DNA from: Anaeromyces robustus
Lineage: Eukaryota > Neocallimastigomycota > Neocallimastigomycetes > Neocallimastigales > Neocallimastigaceae
Assembly (NCBI GenBank): GCA_002104895.1
Contig: MCFG01000261.1
Location: 34,492-98,491, forward strand
DNA: 64,000 nucleotides
Direction: 5' to 3'
In this document: positions 32,787-49,800 of the stretch, piece by piece
Numbering within the stretch: position 1 is the first letter of the stretch
How the letters are laid out: each line of letters starts with the position of its first letter
Position numbers and translations under genes: made by a program
The notes under the pieces: generated by a model
The model's input: only the letters and a program-made list of their open reading frames with translations
Databases searched by the model: none
Told to the model about the DNA's origin: nothing

Positions 32787-34760
32787 TGAAAAGAATGTAC
32801 TATTTAATAATAAAATAATAATTTAGCTGATTTTAATGTCAATGATTTTAACGAATTATAGATATATGCCACACTATGTTTACTACTTATTAATTATTTA
32901 GTATGATTGTACGCCTCAAATTATTAAACAATTTAATTATTATTGTTAGAATATAGAAATATGTATTAAAATGTAACGTATTAAATTTGATACATAAGCC
33001 ACATTGTATGAATATAAAGTATTTAATTTATATATTTTAAATATATAAATTAAACTCTTTATCTTAAAGTTGACATAATTATTAAACCCAATTAATTATT
33101 TTTTATCAAATTATTTTTTCTTATTTTATATATAATTTATATATTTCTAAGTAAATTAATATTTACTTTTAACTTATTTATTGTATATAAAATATAATAT
33201 AATATATTAATATTAATTATTTGTAATAAAAGTATTAATAAAATATTATTAATAAAGTATTAATAAAATAAATATTATAAAATATCTTATAATAAAATAT
33301 TATAAAATAATTATTATTATAAATATTATTAACATAATTAAAATTTAACATAATTAAATCAAAAATGACTTGATAAAATTTTAGTTATTTTTTTTTTGGT
33401 TAAATTTTTGGTAAACTATTTAATTGATATTTAATAGATTTTTAAGTCTTTTTTAATTTAATTATGTTAAATTTGAGTAATTTACTAAAAATTAAACCAA
33501 AAAAAAAAAATAACTAGAATTGTACCATCAATTCTAAAAATGGAATTAACTAGAAAATTTTGATTTATTTAACTAAATATCAGAATATAACTCATAATAA
33601 AAATCAACAAATAATTTTATGACTTCAACGAACTATTTTTATTATTAATAAATCATTCTTTAATTATTAAAATATAAAATAAATAATTATTATTATAATT
33701 TATTAAATAATTATTATTATAATTTATTAAAATATATGATATATATTTATTGATACTTTAATTATTTCTTATAATTCTTTTATTAATTATTATTTTTAAA
33801 TGGGATTTTTATAAGTATTTATGTTTTTCTTTGAAATAATAATAATAATTATTTATAATAAAATTATTAATAAAATAAACAAAGTTTTTTTTTATTTATT
33901 TAAGATAAAGAATAATATTTTTTTTAATTTAGAATTACCATTATATTATAAAGAATAATTGAAAATTATTTTATAATAAAATATTTAATAAATGTTTGTT
34001 CACTATTTATTAAATTAAAAGTTTTTGTTACATTTATTAATAATTGTTTACTTTTAAAGTGTAATTTATTAATAGTTATTTATTTTTAAAGTTTAACTAC
34101 CAAGATATTCAATAATTCTTAATTAAATGTCAAGAAAACAGCGGGTTAAACAATAATTTTCTAAATAATAATGAAATTTCATCATTCTGAAATTTCATAA
34201 AAAAGATTTCTAATAATTTTTAAAATTTAAATATTAAAAGTTACTAAAAAGATTACGAAAGCAAATTAATTTATTTTCGAAACTTTTAAACAAAAATAAA
34301 AATATTATCAACACAAAAATATATATATAATTTAACTCTTGAAAGCGACTTTGCTAAGATATTATAACAAAATCCTTCTTTTTGATACTTATTTACACTC
34401 ATACTACTACAAGTTGAAACTTAAATTTAAAAGAAAATCTAAAAATGTCAGTCATCAAAAAATAAATTTGTTAATAAGAAATTTTATTATTTATACAATA
34501 ATTAAACCAATTTTTGTAATATTTATTTAATGAATTTATTTAATGAATTTAATTATGTACTTTTTTTTATAATTATAATACAAATTTAATTATAAAAAAT
34601 TTATGTATAAGATATATAATAAGAATATATATTATATAAAAATTAAATGAAAGTATAAAAAATGACTCATACTATGTCTTTTCATAATTATATTGTGCCG
34701 TATTCCAAAGGAATAGGAATAAGTTACATAGTAAATTTTAATTCATCGTCATATTGAAGA
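32787..34760. other. AT-rich repeat-derived DNA without genes
   Basis: Decayed, non-coding sequence, including an imperfect inverted repeat at 33380-33516. Some words recur elsewhere in the 29-41 kb interval (for example ACATAAGCCACATTGTATG-like strings). A 63-codon ORF at 34339 is low-complexity and unsupported. Confidence 0.5.
33380..33516. repeat. Imperfect inverted repeat, arms of about 40 bp
   Basis: The left arm 33380-33419 (TTAGTTATT, T run, GGTTAAATTTTTGGTAAACT) and right arm 33477-33516 (AGTAATTTACTAAAAATTAA, CC, A run, TAACT) are complementary with few mismatches across a spacer of about 57 nt. Confidence 0.6.
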
Positions 34761-34831
34761 GGGGCGTTCCGGATTTGAACCGAAGACCTATTGATCTGCA
34801 GTCAATTGCTCTACCACTGAGCTAACACCCC
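34761..34831 (-). tRNA. tRNA-Cys(GCA), copy 2
   Basis: It is identical to copy 1 except for one D-loop base (AGTGG here, AGCGG in copy 1), with anticodon GCA. Unlike copy 1 it has no T run close downstream: the nearest run of four or more T on the minus strand is about 100 nt past the 3' end, so termination may be inefficient. An LTR-like sequence begins about 14 nt upstream of its 5' end. Confidence 0.96.
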
Positions 34832-34845
34832 ATTTTCGAAAATGG

Positions 34846-37105
34846 TTGATACAATATTCCCTTATATACACATTATTTCTAAACCCATATTTTTAAACCT
34901 TTTATCCCATATAAACTAACATTTAATAAAACTTCTTTATAATATTATTAATATCTTAAAACATAATAATTTTATCTATATTAAAAATTATTTTTATATT
35001 ATCAATATTTTATTAATATCTTAAAATAAATTATAAATATTTTATTAATATCAAATAAATTTTATCAATACTTTATAATTAATATTCTTATAATAAATTT
35101 TATCAATATTCTTATAATAAATAAATATTATTAATATTTTATATTAAATAAATCCTATTAATATCTTATAATAAATTCTATATCTTTATTAATATTTTAA
35201 ATAAATCTTATTAATATTTTATAATAAACTTTATATATAATAAATAATATTTTAAATAATATTTTATCAATATCAAATATTTTATAACACTTTATTAATA
35301 CATTTTATTTATATTCTTATAACAATAATTATTAATATTTCTAATTCTAACCTTTAATAAATTTAATACTTCAATATAATTATAATAATAAATATTTATA
35401 ATAATAAATATATAAATAATTATAATTAAATAATACTATCCACTCTTTTCCCTTTTTCCCTTATCCTTTCCCTCCAACTTAAAAACCCTGGACAAATACA
35501 GAAAATAAATATTCTGTATATTATTAAAATAAAATAAAATAAATAAAATAATAAAAATTAATTATAAAATAAATGAATTATTTATAAAATGTATAATACA
35601 GAAGTTAAATGTATTTCTGTATAAAAGTATAATATTTATTTTTAATTTTTATTTAAAACACTAAATAGATTAATAAAATATTTAATAATTAGAATAGAAA
35701 ATATTAATAAATAATAATAACAATAATAATTAATATTAAAATAAATCTTAGAAAATAATGTTTAGAATAGAGAATTATATTATAAAATAAATAATAATAA
35801 TTAGATTAATTAAATAAATAATAATAATAATAATAGTCGAAAGACTATAATAATAAAATTCATGTATTATAAAAGGAGGATAATTTTTCTTTCTTTTATA
35901 AAACGATCAATAATTTGTATTTAAAAATAAGAATAATAAAAATAAAAGAAGAGTTAAACAAAAGATTATTTTATTTTTAATTTTATTGATTCATTAGTAA
36001 TAATTATTTAGTATATAAGTTAATTATATTTATTGTTTATGAATATACATGTTTCCTGCATCATGGTGATAAATAATGAAATTTTTATAGTACTTTTAAT
36101 TATAATATTAACTTTTAAAAATTCTAATTAGTTTTATTTATTATTATTCTCTATAATTTATTATTAATTTACTTTAATTATAATTATTTTCTAAACTTCA
36201 AATAATTAATAAATTTTAATATTATATTGAATTATCATTTAAAATAATTAATAACATTAATAAAAAAATAATAAGATTATTAAATTATATTTTAAAACAA
36301 TATCTTTATCATTATTATCTTAAACTAAATCAATTCTTAAAAATATTATTGAATATTAAATTTATATAAATTATAAACAATTTATAATTAATATTATAAA
36401 AATAATAAACGATTCTAAAATATTTTAATTAAATAATATGACTCGAAAATAGTTTCTAAAAACACTTTTAAAATACCTTCTAAATACTTTTTAAATATTC
36501 TTTACACTTAAACATTTCTAAATTAGAAATAACAACTAATTTTATTTACTTTATAAATAAATAAACAGTTTATCTTTATAATTTTATTAATAATATTATT
36601 TATTTTTATTATTTATTTTATTATTATTTTTATACATTTTTACTTATTTTATTCAATAATTTTTAATTATTTTATTTATATTTTTATAAATACTTGTATT
36701 ATTTTATTTATTATTGTAAATAGTTTAATTTTAAAGAAAAATATAAATACATGTAAATATTTTTATGTAAATTAATTCTTTACTACTATTTTTAATAATA
36801 GCTTAGTCATAAATATAATGAATTAATAATTATTAGAATAAATTACTAAATTAAAATATATAATCAACATAAAATAGTTTAGTTAAGAATAAAACTACTA
36901 TTTAATAAATAATAATAAATTTAATAAAATTTTAATAAATAAATTTTATATTTTAAACTTAATAATAAAACTGTGTTTTTATAAAACAATTTTAGTGTTT
37001 AAATTTACAATCTACTGGAAAATAACTTAGACAGTTATTCTGAAAATACATAGGTAATATCACTTTCTTCCCTATAAAGAATTAAGATATTACCATTTTG
37101 TATTA
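34846..37105 (+). mobile_element. LTR-type insertion (solo LTR or decayed element) at tRNA-Cys 2
   Basis: It starts TTGATACAATATTC 14 nt from the tRNA and ends TTTTGTATTA, which is the family end GTATCA with one C-to-T change. Left flank ATGG (34842-34845) equals right flank ATGG (37106-37109), giving a 4-bp target duplication if one extra T is allowed at the left junction. No ORF is present. The first 1.2 kb resembles the copy at tRNA-Gly (38605 onward). The last 1,023 bp is identical to 57405-58427. Confidence 0.6.
36083..37105 (+). repeat. 1,023-bp identical repeat, copy A
   Basis: It matches 57405-58427 at a constant offset of 21,322 with no difference seen, while the sequences to the left are unrelated. 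The right edge coincides with the proposed LTR terminus. Confidence 0.92.
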
Positions 37106-37928
37106 ATGGAAAGTACATTATTTCATTAAATATTCATTATTTCCTAATCTATAATTTCAAATTCTCACGAATATTAGTAGATTTAAAATAAAATTTACAA
37201 ATAGACGAGTGATTTTATAAATAACAAAATTTAATTTCGTTATTTACAAAATCACTCAAAATTCGTAAATAAATATTGGAAAGTATCTATATTTTAAAAG
37301 TAAAGGGTTTGGACTATTAAAATTAATATGTGAAAATTTAATCTAACCTTTGTTACATTAATAAAATAAAACCAAAAAAAAATAATAATAACTCCTCAGT
37401 TAATGAAAATTTTCGTTTCCCTTTACTCTGATTAATTTTATGCTCATTAGAGAGCTCTGCTCTTCAGCTACAATATATCTTAATTTCAACACATTTAGAC
37501 AATTAGTTCGTGAGATATTGGATTTAAAAATTATGCATATGAAAATATAAATAGTAATTGAATTTTAAATTCAATTCCTATTTATATTTTTATATGTATT
37601 TATATTATTTCTAAAACTAATAATTATTAATACATTTAATTAATACAATTTAATCTTATTATATACACATGTAAAAAAAATATATAAATAAAATAATATT
37701 GATAAGAATCTAATAATAAAACTAATATATAATTATTAATAAGGTACTTAATATTATTTATTTTAAATTCGTGTGTGATAATATTAAAATATAATTTCTA
37801 TTAATTAGTTATAATAGTTACTAATTAAAACGTTATGATTTGTCCAATTTATAAACCAAAACCAACAAAACTTAACATCAAATGTAAAGTTTTAGTTTGG
37901 TTTAATATGTAACTTTGTCAGTATATAC

Positions 37929-37962
<34 letters not shown>

Positions 37963-38520
37963 AAATAACATAAAATAAGAATATAATTTAATAATAAGGT
38001 AAAAATATAATTAATATTCAATTGTAATATTAATAATATTAAAAATAACTAAAATGAGGATTTCAGACGTATGATCATACAAAATAATTATTAGTTAATT
38101 GGATGTAATGTGACTTGACATCAAACCTTTTATTATTTTTGAATTAATATTAAATGAAACTTCTTCATAATGTTTATTAATATCTTAAAATATAATAATT
38201 TTGTTAATATTATTATTAAAAATTATTTTTATATTATCAATATTTTATTATTTTATTAATATTTTATAATAAATTTATATAAATACAATATTTTATTAAT
38301 ATTCTTAAATAAAAATTTTATTAACATTATATAATAGATATTAGATATTCTTATAATGAATATTCTTATTATAATTTCTATGTTAAATAATAAATTTTTG
38401 TGTTTATTTATTCTTGTTATATTTCATAATTATAAATTGTTATGAATCGTAACATTAAACATTAAAAAAAATTTATTATTTATCAGTAACCACCTAAACA
38501 AAATAATTAAAAATGATAAT
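37106..38520. other. Older LTR-like debris
   Basis: Directly after ATGG at 37106 the sequence AAAGTACATTATTTC, then AATATTCATTATTTCC, resembles the left end of the tRNA-Gly copy (AAATACAGTATTC, AATATTCATTATTTCC). An older insertion may therefore be stacked here. 37160-37545 is a diverged relative of 30540-30925. A short AT dinucleotide run lies at 37930-37960. No gene is seen. Confidence 0.45.
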
Positions 38521-38590
38521 GCGTTAACCGGGAATCGAACCCGGGCCATTTGCTTGGAAGGCAAATATTCTACCTCTATACTATTAACGC
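38521..38590 (-). tRNA. tRNA-Gly(TCC)
   Basis: The cloverleaf is complete: acceptor GCGTTAA/TTAACGC, anticodon stem TTTGC/GCAAA around loop CTTCCAA (anticodon TCC), T arm CCGGG/CCCGG with TTCGATT. A TTTTT terminator follows on the minus strand at about 38509-38513. LTR-like DNA starts about 14 nt upstream. Confidence 0.96.
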
Positions 38591-38604
38591 TTTACGTTAT
38601 AACA

Positions 38605-39930
38605 AAAATACAGTATTCTCTTAAATATTCATTATTTCCAAATCCATAATTTTAAACCTTTTATTCTTTATAAATTAATATTAAATAAAACTTCTTTATA
38701 ATGTTTATTAATATCTTAAAATGTAATAATTTTATTGATATCTTTACTAAAAATTATTATTATATTATCAATATTTTATTAACGTCTTGTAAAAAATTTA
38801 TATAAATACAATATTTTATTAATATTCCTAAATAAATTTTATTAAAATTTTATAATAAATTTTTATAGTAAAAATTCTTATAATAATTTCTATAATAAAT
38901 AACTCTTTTATCAGTATATTTTTCTATTACTTTTAAAAATATCTTTACATATTACAATAAATTAAATACCTTAAGTATACATGTTAAAGATTTCATTATT
39001 TTTAAATTTAATTTATATATATGTATAATAAATTAATTTTATCATTAGGTGATTAAAAAAATAATATTTTAAATAAATTTTATTAATATTTTATAATAAA
39101 ATTTATATATAATAAATAATATATTAAATAAATCTTATTAATATTTTATAACAATTATTTTATCAATATCTAATATTTTATAATTCTTTATTATTGATAT
39201 ATCTTATTACTATTTTTATAACAAATAATTATTAATAATCGTTAATATTTCTATTGATATTATCATAATAAATAAAATACTTTAATATAATATAATTATA
39301 AATATTTATAAATATATATTTTGTATTAAATATATAAATAATTAGATTTAAATTATAACTTTTATCTATTCTTTTCCTTTTTTCTTTTATTCTTTCCCTA
39401 ACTTAAAAATCCTGGACAAATACAGAAATAAAAATATTCTGTATATTATTAAAAAAAGTAGAATAATAAAAATTAATTATAACATAAATGAATTATTTAT
39501 AAAATGTATAAATACAGAAGTAAAATGTATTTCTATACAAAAGTATAATATTTATTTTAATTTTTATTTAAAATACTAAATAAATTAAGAACAATAATTA
39601 ATAATTAGAATAGATAATTAGAATAGAAAATATTAATATGTAACAACAGGAATAATAATTAATTATAAAATAAATTTTAAAATATAATACTTAAAATAGT
39701 AAATTATAATTATAAAATAAATAATAATAATTAAAATAATTCAAAAGATTATAATTATAAATACATGGAATAAGAAAGAAGAATAATTTTCTTTCTTATA
39801 AAAAGACGATCAATAATTTTTTATTTAAAAATAAGAATAATAAATAAAGAATATTTAAGATGAAAGATTATTTATTTTTAATATTTATTGAATCTTAGTA
39901 ATTATTAAAATTAAATTATATTAATTAAAT
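38605..39930 (+). mobile_element. Decayed LTR-like repeat at tRNA-Gly (right end uncertain)
   Basis: From about 38605 the sequence aligns with 34846-36000 across more than 1 kb. Shared blocks include ATTTTAAACCTTTTA, CTGGACAAATACAGAAA, ATTCTGTATATTATTAAAA and GACGATCAATAATTT. Many substitutions and indels separate the two copies. The left end has lost the TG (AAATACAGTATTC against TGATACAATATTC). I could not find the right end or a target duplication. Confidence 0.55.
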
Positions 39931-41997
39931 GTATTAATAATTATTACTTTAGAATTAGTATGAATAGGAATTGAATTCTCAGTTTTTTATAATCTTTGTT
40001 GTAAGATTATTAACTTTTTAACTTAATAATTTAATTTAATAATTATTCTTAGTATTAATTTTAATAATAATAATTATTTTTTGGTATTAATTTTTATAAC
40101 ATATTTTAACTAAATATTAATAAAGAATTTGATAAAACTTAACTTTTAATAAAGTGTTTGATTAATTATTCTAAATTTTTGTGTGATAAGAGTAATTAAT
40201 AATTAATTAATAAAAATTTATATAAGTTACATCTTAATTTAACCAATTGTCTAAATCAAACCACTTTAGCATTAAACTTTTTATTCTTAATAATATTTCA
40301 TTAATATTTTAAAAGATAATTTTATTAATATTTTTACTAAAAACTATTCTTATATTATCAATATTTTATTAATATCTTATAATAAATACTATATCTTTAA
40401 TTATTTTTTATATATTTTATATTAAGTATTCTTATAATAAATTATGTATTATTTAATTCTACACTGAAGTTATGCTATTATATTAGTAATATTAATTTTT
40501 ATTATTTTTATGATTCTATACTGAAGTAATGTTATTGTGTTAGTAATATAATTTTTATTATTCTTATGATTCATATAAATTAATAAAAATATATGATTGG
40601 CTCTACATTATAATAATTAAATATTATAAAAGAATTGTATTTTTAAATAAAAAAATATCCTTTAGTAAATATATTTTAAAATAATAATAGATAAGAAAAG
40701 TAAATAGAAAAGATTATCAAGTATTAACACTAATAAATAATTTTTAACAAATATAAATTATAAAAATATCATTCAATTTTCATTTTTTAACATAATCTTA
40801 ATTATAGTGTATACTTATTGTTTATTTATTGATATTTCATTATTCTTTTTCATTTATTATATGCAACACATTAAAATTCAATATTACTTATATTTATATA
40901 TTGTGATATTCTTATAAGAAAAAATATTTTTAATATTCTATGAAATTTTTGATATTGATGAAATATTTTTTTATTAATATATTAAAATTAAATTTTGATT
41001 ATGAAAAAATTATTAAATTAAATATCTATAATTATTATTTTATTTTATTTTTTTATTAGATATTTTTCTTTTTATATATTTTTTTATATATTATTGAATT
41101 GAATATTATTTGTAATTAAAAAGAATAATTTATTGAGTAAATTAAAAGGATACTATTATGATTTAATTGTGTATTATAATTTAAACTTTTTAAAAGTATT
41201 TGTATTATTTTTGTGATGAAATTAAGATAACAAAGTTTAAACTTTAATAAAAAATAAAATTTTTCGTAATGGAATTACCTTAATCTATATTTTAAACAAT
41301 TTTACTTTTTTCCCTGTTAAAAAATTTGAATCGATATAACATTTCTCAATAGTTTTTTTTTATTACTTATTAATAACATAACGTAATATTTAAATATGAG
41401 TTTTATATAGTAATAATAAGAATTGTTTTAATATTGATTATACTATAATAATTAAAATGAATTTTATTTCTAATAGTTTCTATAAGATTTTATAAAAAAA
41501 AAAATATAAACATTTTTTAATTGATAAGGTTTATGGTAAATTAATTTGATTTGAAAAATTGTTTTTGCTTTTATAATAAAGAATTAAAAATTTAAATCAA
41601 CTTAAAAGAAGAAATAAATGTATAATAAAAGAAATATTATCTAAAAAATATATATTTATATTTGAAAAATATAAAGAGTTTTTATGGAAAAAAAGAAAAG
41701 AATATTTTAAAATATAATTTGTTTATATTTTTATATATATAAAAAATATTCGATAATTAAAATTTTTCATATTTTTGGTTTTGTTCATATTTTTATTATT
41801 ATTTATATTATTTGATTTTTTACTTAAATGAAATAATATTAATATTTATTTAATTAATATTAAGTAAAATATTTCTTATTCTTACTATTATCATTATTAT
41901 TTTTTTTTTAATTTTATTTGTTTTTTGCATTTAATAAATATATAATATATAATTTATATATGTAATTTATAATATTTTAAGTAAAAATTAATAATTA

Positions 41998-42028
<31 letters not shown>

Positions 42029-42114
42029 AAGAAATTAAGAATAAAAACAACTATTTTTTTTATATTTTTTAAATTATATATTTAATATATATAAACAACA
42101 ATTTATTATTAATA
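39931..42114. other. AT-rich intergenic DNA upstream of KAP3
   Basis: It contains repeat-derived words near 40000 (CTTTG..TAAGATTATTAAC, also at 31618 and in reverse near 29645) and then unique AT-rich DNA. The KAP3 promoter should lie in the last few hundred bases. No ORF or RNA gene is seen. Confidence 0.5.
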
Positions 42115-46864
<4,750 letters not shown>

Positions 46865-49800
46865 TTATTCTTGATAATAATTATTACGATTATCAAGAGT
46901 AATATTATTAAAAGAACCAGTAAATCTTTTGTTATTATTAGAAATGGAAGTAGTATTGTTATTATTAATTTGAGATGGTTGATTTTCATTATAAAGAGTA
47001 GTATAATTTCCTATATCACCTTCATTTTTTTCTGTAGAATATAAATAAAATTCATTAGCTAATATCTCAGCTCTTCGAATTTTTTCCCATTCTTCCCAAG
47101 TTTTCATTATAATACCTGTACTGTCAAATTCACCTTCTGATCCTTGATCACCTTTTTTATTTGCAATTTCACCTTCAACTAAACGTGTTTGTCCCCAACT
47201 AAAATCATCAAAATGCCAGAAAGAATAAACTGGTAATATGAAATTCCATACAGGAAGAGCTAAAAGGTAAATAATCATCCAAAGAATATATTTCATTTCA
47301 CGAGAAGTTAAACTTATAAGTATAGCAGGTAATGCCATAATAACTAACATAAGTAAAAGAGGTATAATATTTTTGGTACTTGAAAAGAATAAACTTCCAA
47401 TAAGATAGTAAGTTACAAAAACAGCAGCTGGTAAAACCACTGTACCAATTAATTCCATTAATACAACAAATTGCATAGAAAAACAAAAAGTACCACATAA
47501 ATCATTAACAAGAACCAATTCTAAAAGATTATGAACTGTACTATTAATCCATCTACGTCTTTGAGAAAGAAGAACTTTAAATTCATTAGGAACAATAGTT
47601 TTACATGTTGCTTGAGGAACAAATACCATTTTTCTTTTTGGAAATTCTCTTAACATTAAAGTGGAAAGGTAACGATCTTCTCCCAAAAGTAGCAAATTCT
47701 TTTTATGTAAAGTATCAACTTTATTTTCAGAATATTGTTCAACAATTTCTGGATTTGCGAGAATAGGAACCCAATATCCATGAGTACCTTTTCTAGATTT
47801 AATTCTATACATACAAAAACAACCGGGCAAACAAGTAACACCACCAAATACAGATTCAAATGCTTTTGACATATGATGAGATATATAATATTCAAAAACT
47901 TGAATCATAGTAACCCAACTTTCTCTTTTATTAGCTATCTGAGTTTCACCACATAATCCCATAATTTTTGGATCTTCTATAAGACAAGCAACTAAATGAG
48001 ATAATGAATCTTTATCTACAATGGTATCTGCATCTACCATCATAATACTTTCATAAGCATCAGCATATACACCAGTTAACTCATAAATTTTAGTGAAAAG
48101 TTCAAAATCAAATTCAGTCATACGATCATTAAACATAACACGACTTAAAAATCCTAAAAGTAAAATTTGTGAATCTCTTTTACCACGATTTCCTGGTTTA
48201 GGTGATTTAAATGGTCCATTACGTTCAGATTCTGTTCCACATTTTATAATACCAATCATAGGAATTTTTCTTCCTAAAGAATATTTAGCATAACGATACC
48301 ATCCAGCATATATTTTAGCCATATTATGACGTTTTTTACCTTCAGCGATAGCTACATAACTTTTGGGATCTGGTTCATCATCATGATAATTACTACCATC
48401 TCCTGGATCTATCATATCAATTACAATATTAGATGTTAATTTATCATTACCTTCTCCCTTTACCAAGCCATCACATATAACAATAATTAATTTTAGTGAA
48501 TCCGGATAATCTGTTTCTGATAAAGAATCTAAAGAATTAGCAATACCATCATGTCCTTCTGAATAACATGTTACTAAAAGAATAGTATGAAGTAAATCTT
48601 TAATAGTAGTATTTGCGGTAATTGGTCCGCCTGGTGAAACATTTTCTTCAATTTCCATAGTAGATGTTCCATTTGTTAAAAGACCTACTGATGATCTTCT
48701 TTTATCATTTAATAATGTTGAATTTGGTAAAATACTTATTCGTTTATTAGAAGGTGAATTAATAACTGAAGGAGTCATTTCTTCATCTAATATACCAACA
48801 TCAGGTAAAGTTGGTTCAGGTAGAGATTTTATTTGAGGATCATTAATTATTGGATTTGAGTTAAGTAATATTGGTGAAGCATGAGCTTGAATATTTTTAA
48901 AAATGGAATCTAAAGGTGGAGTACTAATAGTAGAAAAAATACTTTTCCTTTTATTATTATTTCCAATATTAAGACTTTGAGAATTAGTTAAAGGAGTTAA
49001 TGGATCCCAACTAGTTATACTATTTCTTTTTGGTTTTGTAAGATCATTTAATGAACAAGGAGATGCAACACCATCTGATCGAAATGGATTTGGGTAACTT
49101 GGTAAATTGAAATTACTATTACTTTTACTAATTAATGTACGTGAACCTTCACCTGGCATAGGAATAGAAAAACGACTTGTCATACTTTTCCTATTTTGTT
49201 GTTTTGAAACTGATTTTTTATCATCATTATTATTATTCTCTTCTGAATTAATATTAAAAATTTGACCTGTACTATTTCTACGATGTTTTTCATCAAATAA
49301 ATTAAAACTTCCTTGACGATTTGTCGTATTTTTACTATTAATTAAAGTTGAAAGAGAAAGGCTATCTTTTAAAATATGTCTTTTATTATTATTATTATTA
49401 CTATTATTTATACTATTATGTGAATCTCTTATTTTAGAAGTTCGTCTTTCTTCTTCAGCTAATTTTTTAATATATCCTGAACGATCACCCATTCTCCATT
49501 TTAAAAACCAATTAAAAACAAGTGCCATACAGAATTTAATAAAAATGACACCAATAACAAATATGAACGCTAAAACAATAAGTATATTACTCGTAATACA
49601 ACCAGCAGTACTTTTACTTATTGTTCCAACATTATAAATTTCATTTAAACATTTTATAGATTTTTTATATTTAGAATGTTTACTCATTGTATATGTAATA
49701 TCTCTTCCAATTTTCTCTCTAATAACATCAGTAAATTTTTGACCAAATGTATTAAGACCTGATGAAATATAATCAGTAATATCTATTACATTACCATTAT

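Noticed and set aside
34339-34530. 63-aa plus-strand ORF in repeat debris
   Set aside because: Short, Lys/Tyr/Ile-rich, with no homology features or splice context.
34846-37105. Complete LTR retrotransposon with internal genes
   Set aside because: No PBS, ORF or LTR pair found within; treated as solo LTR or decayed insertion.
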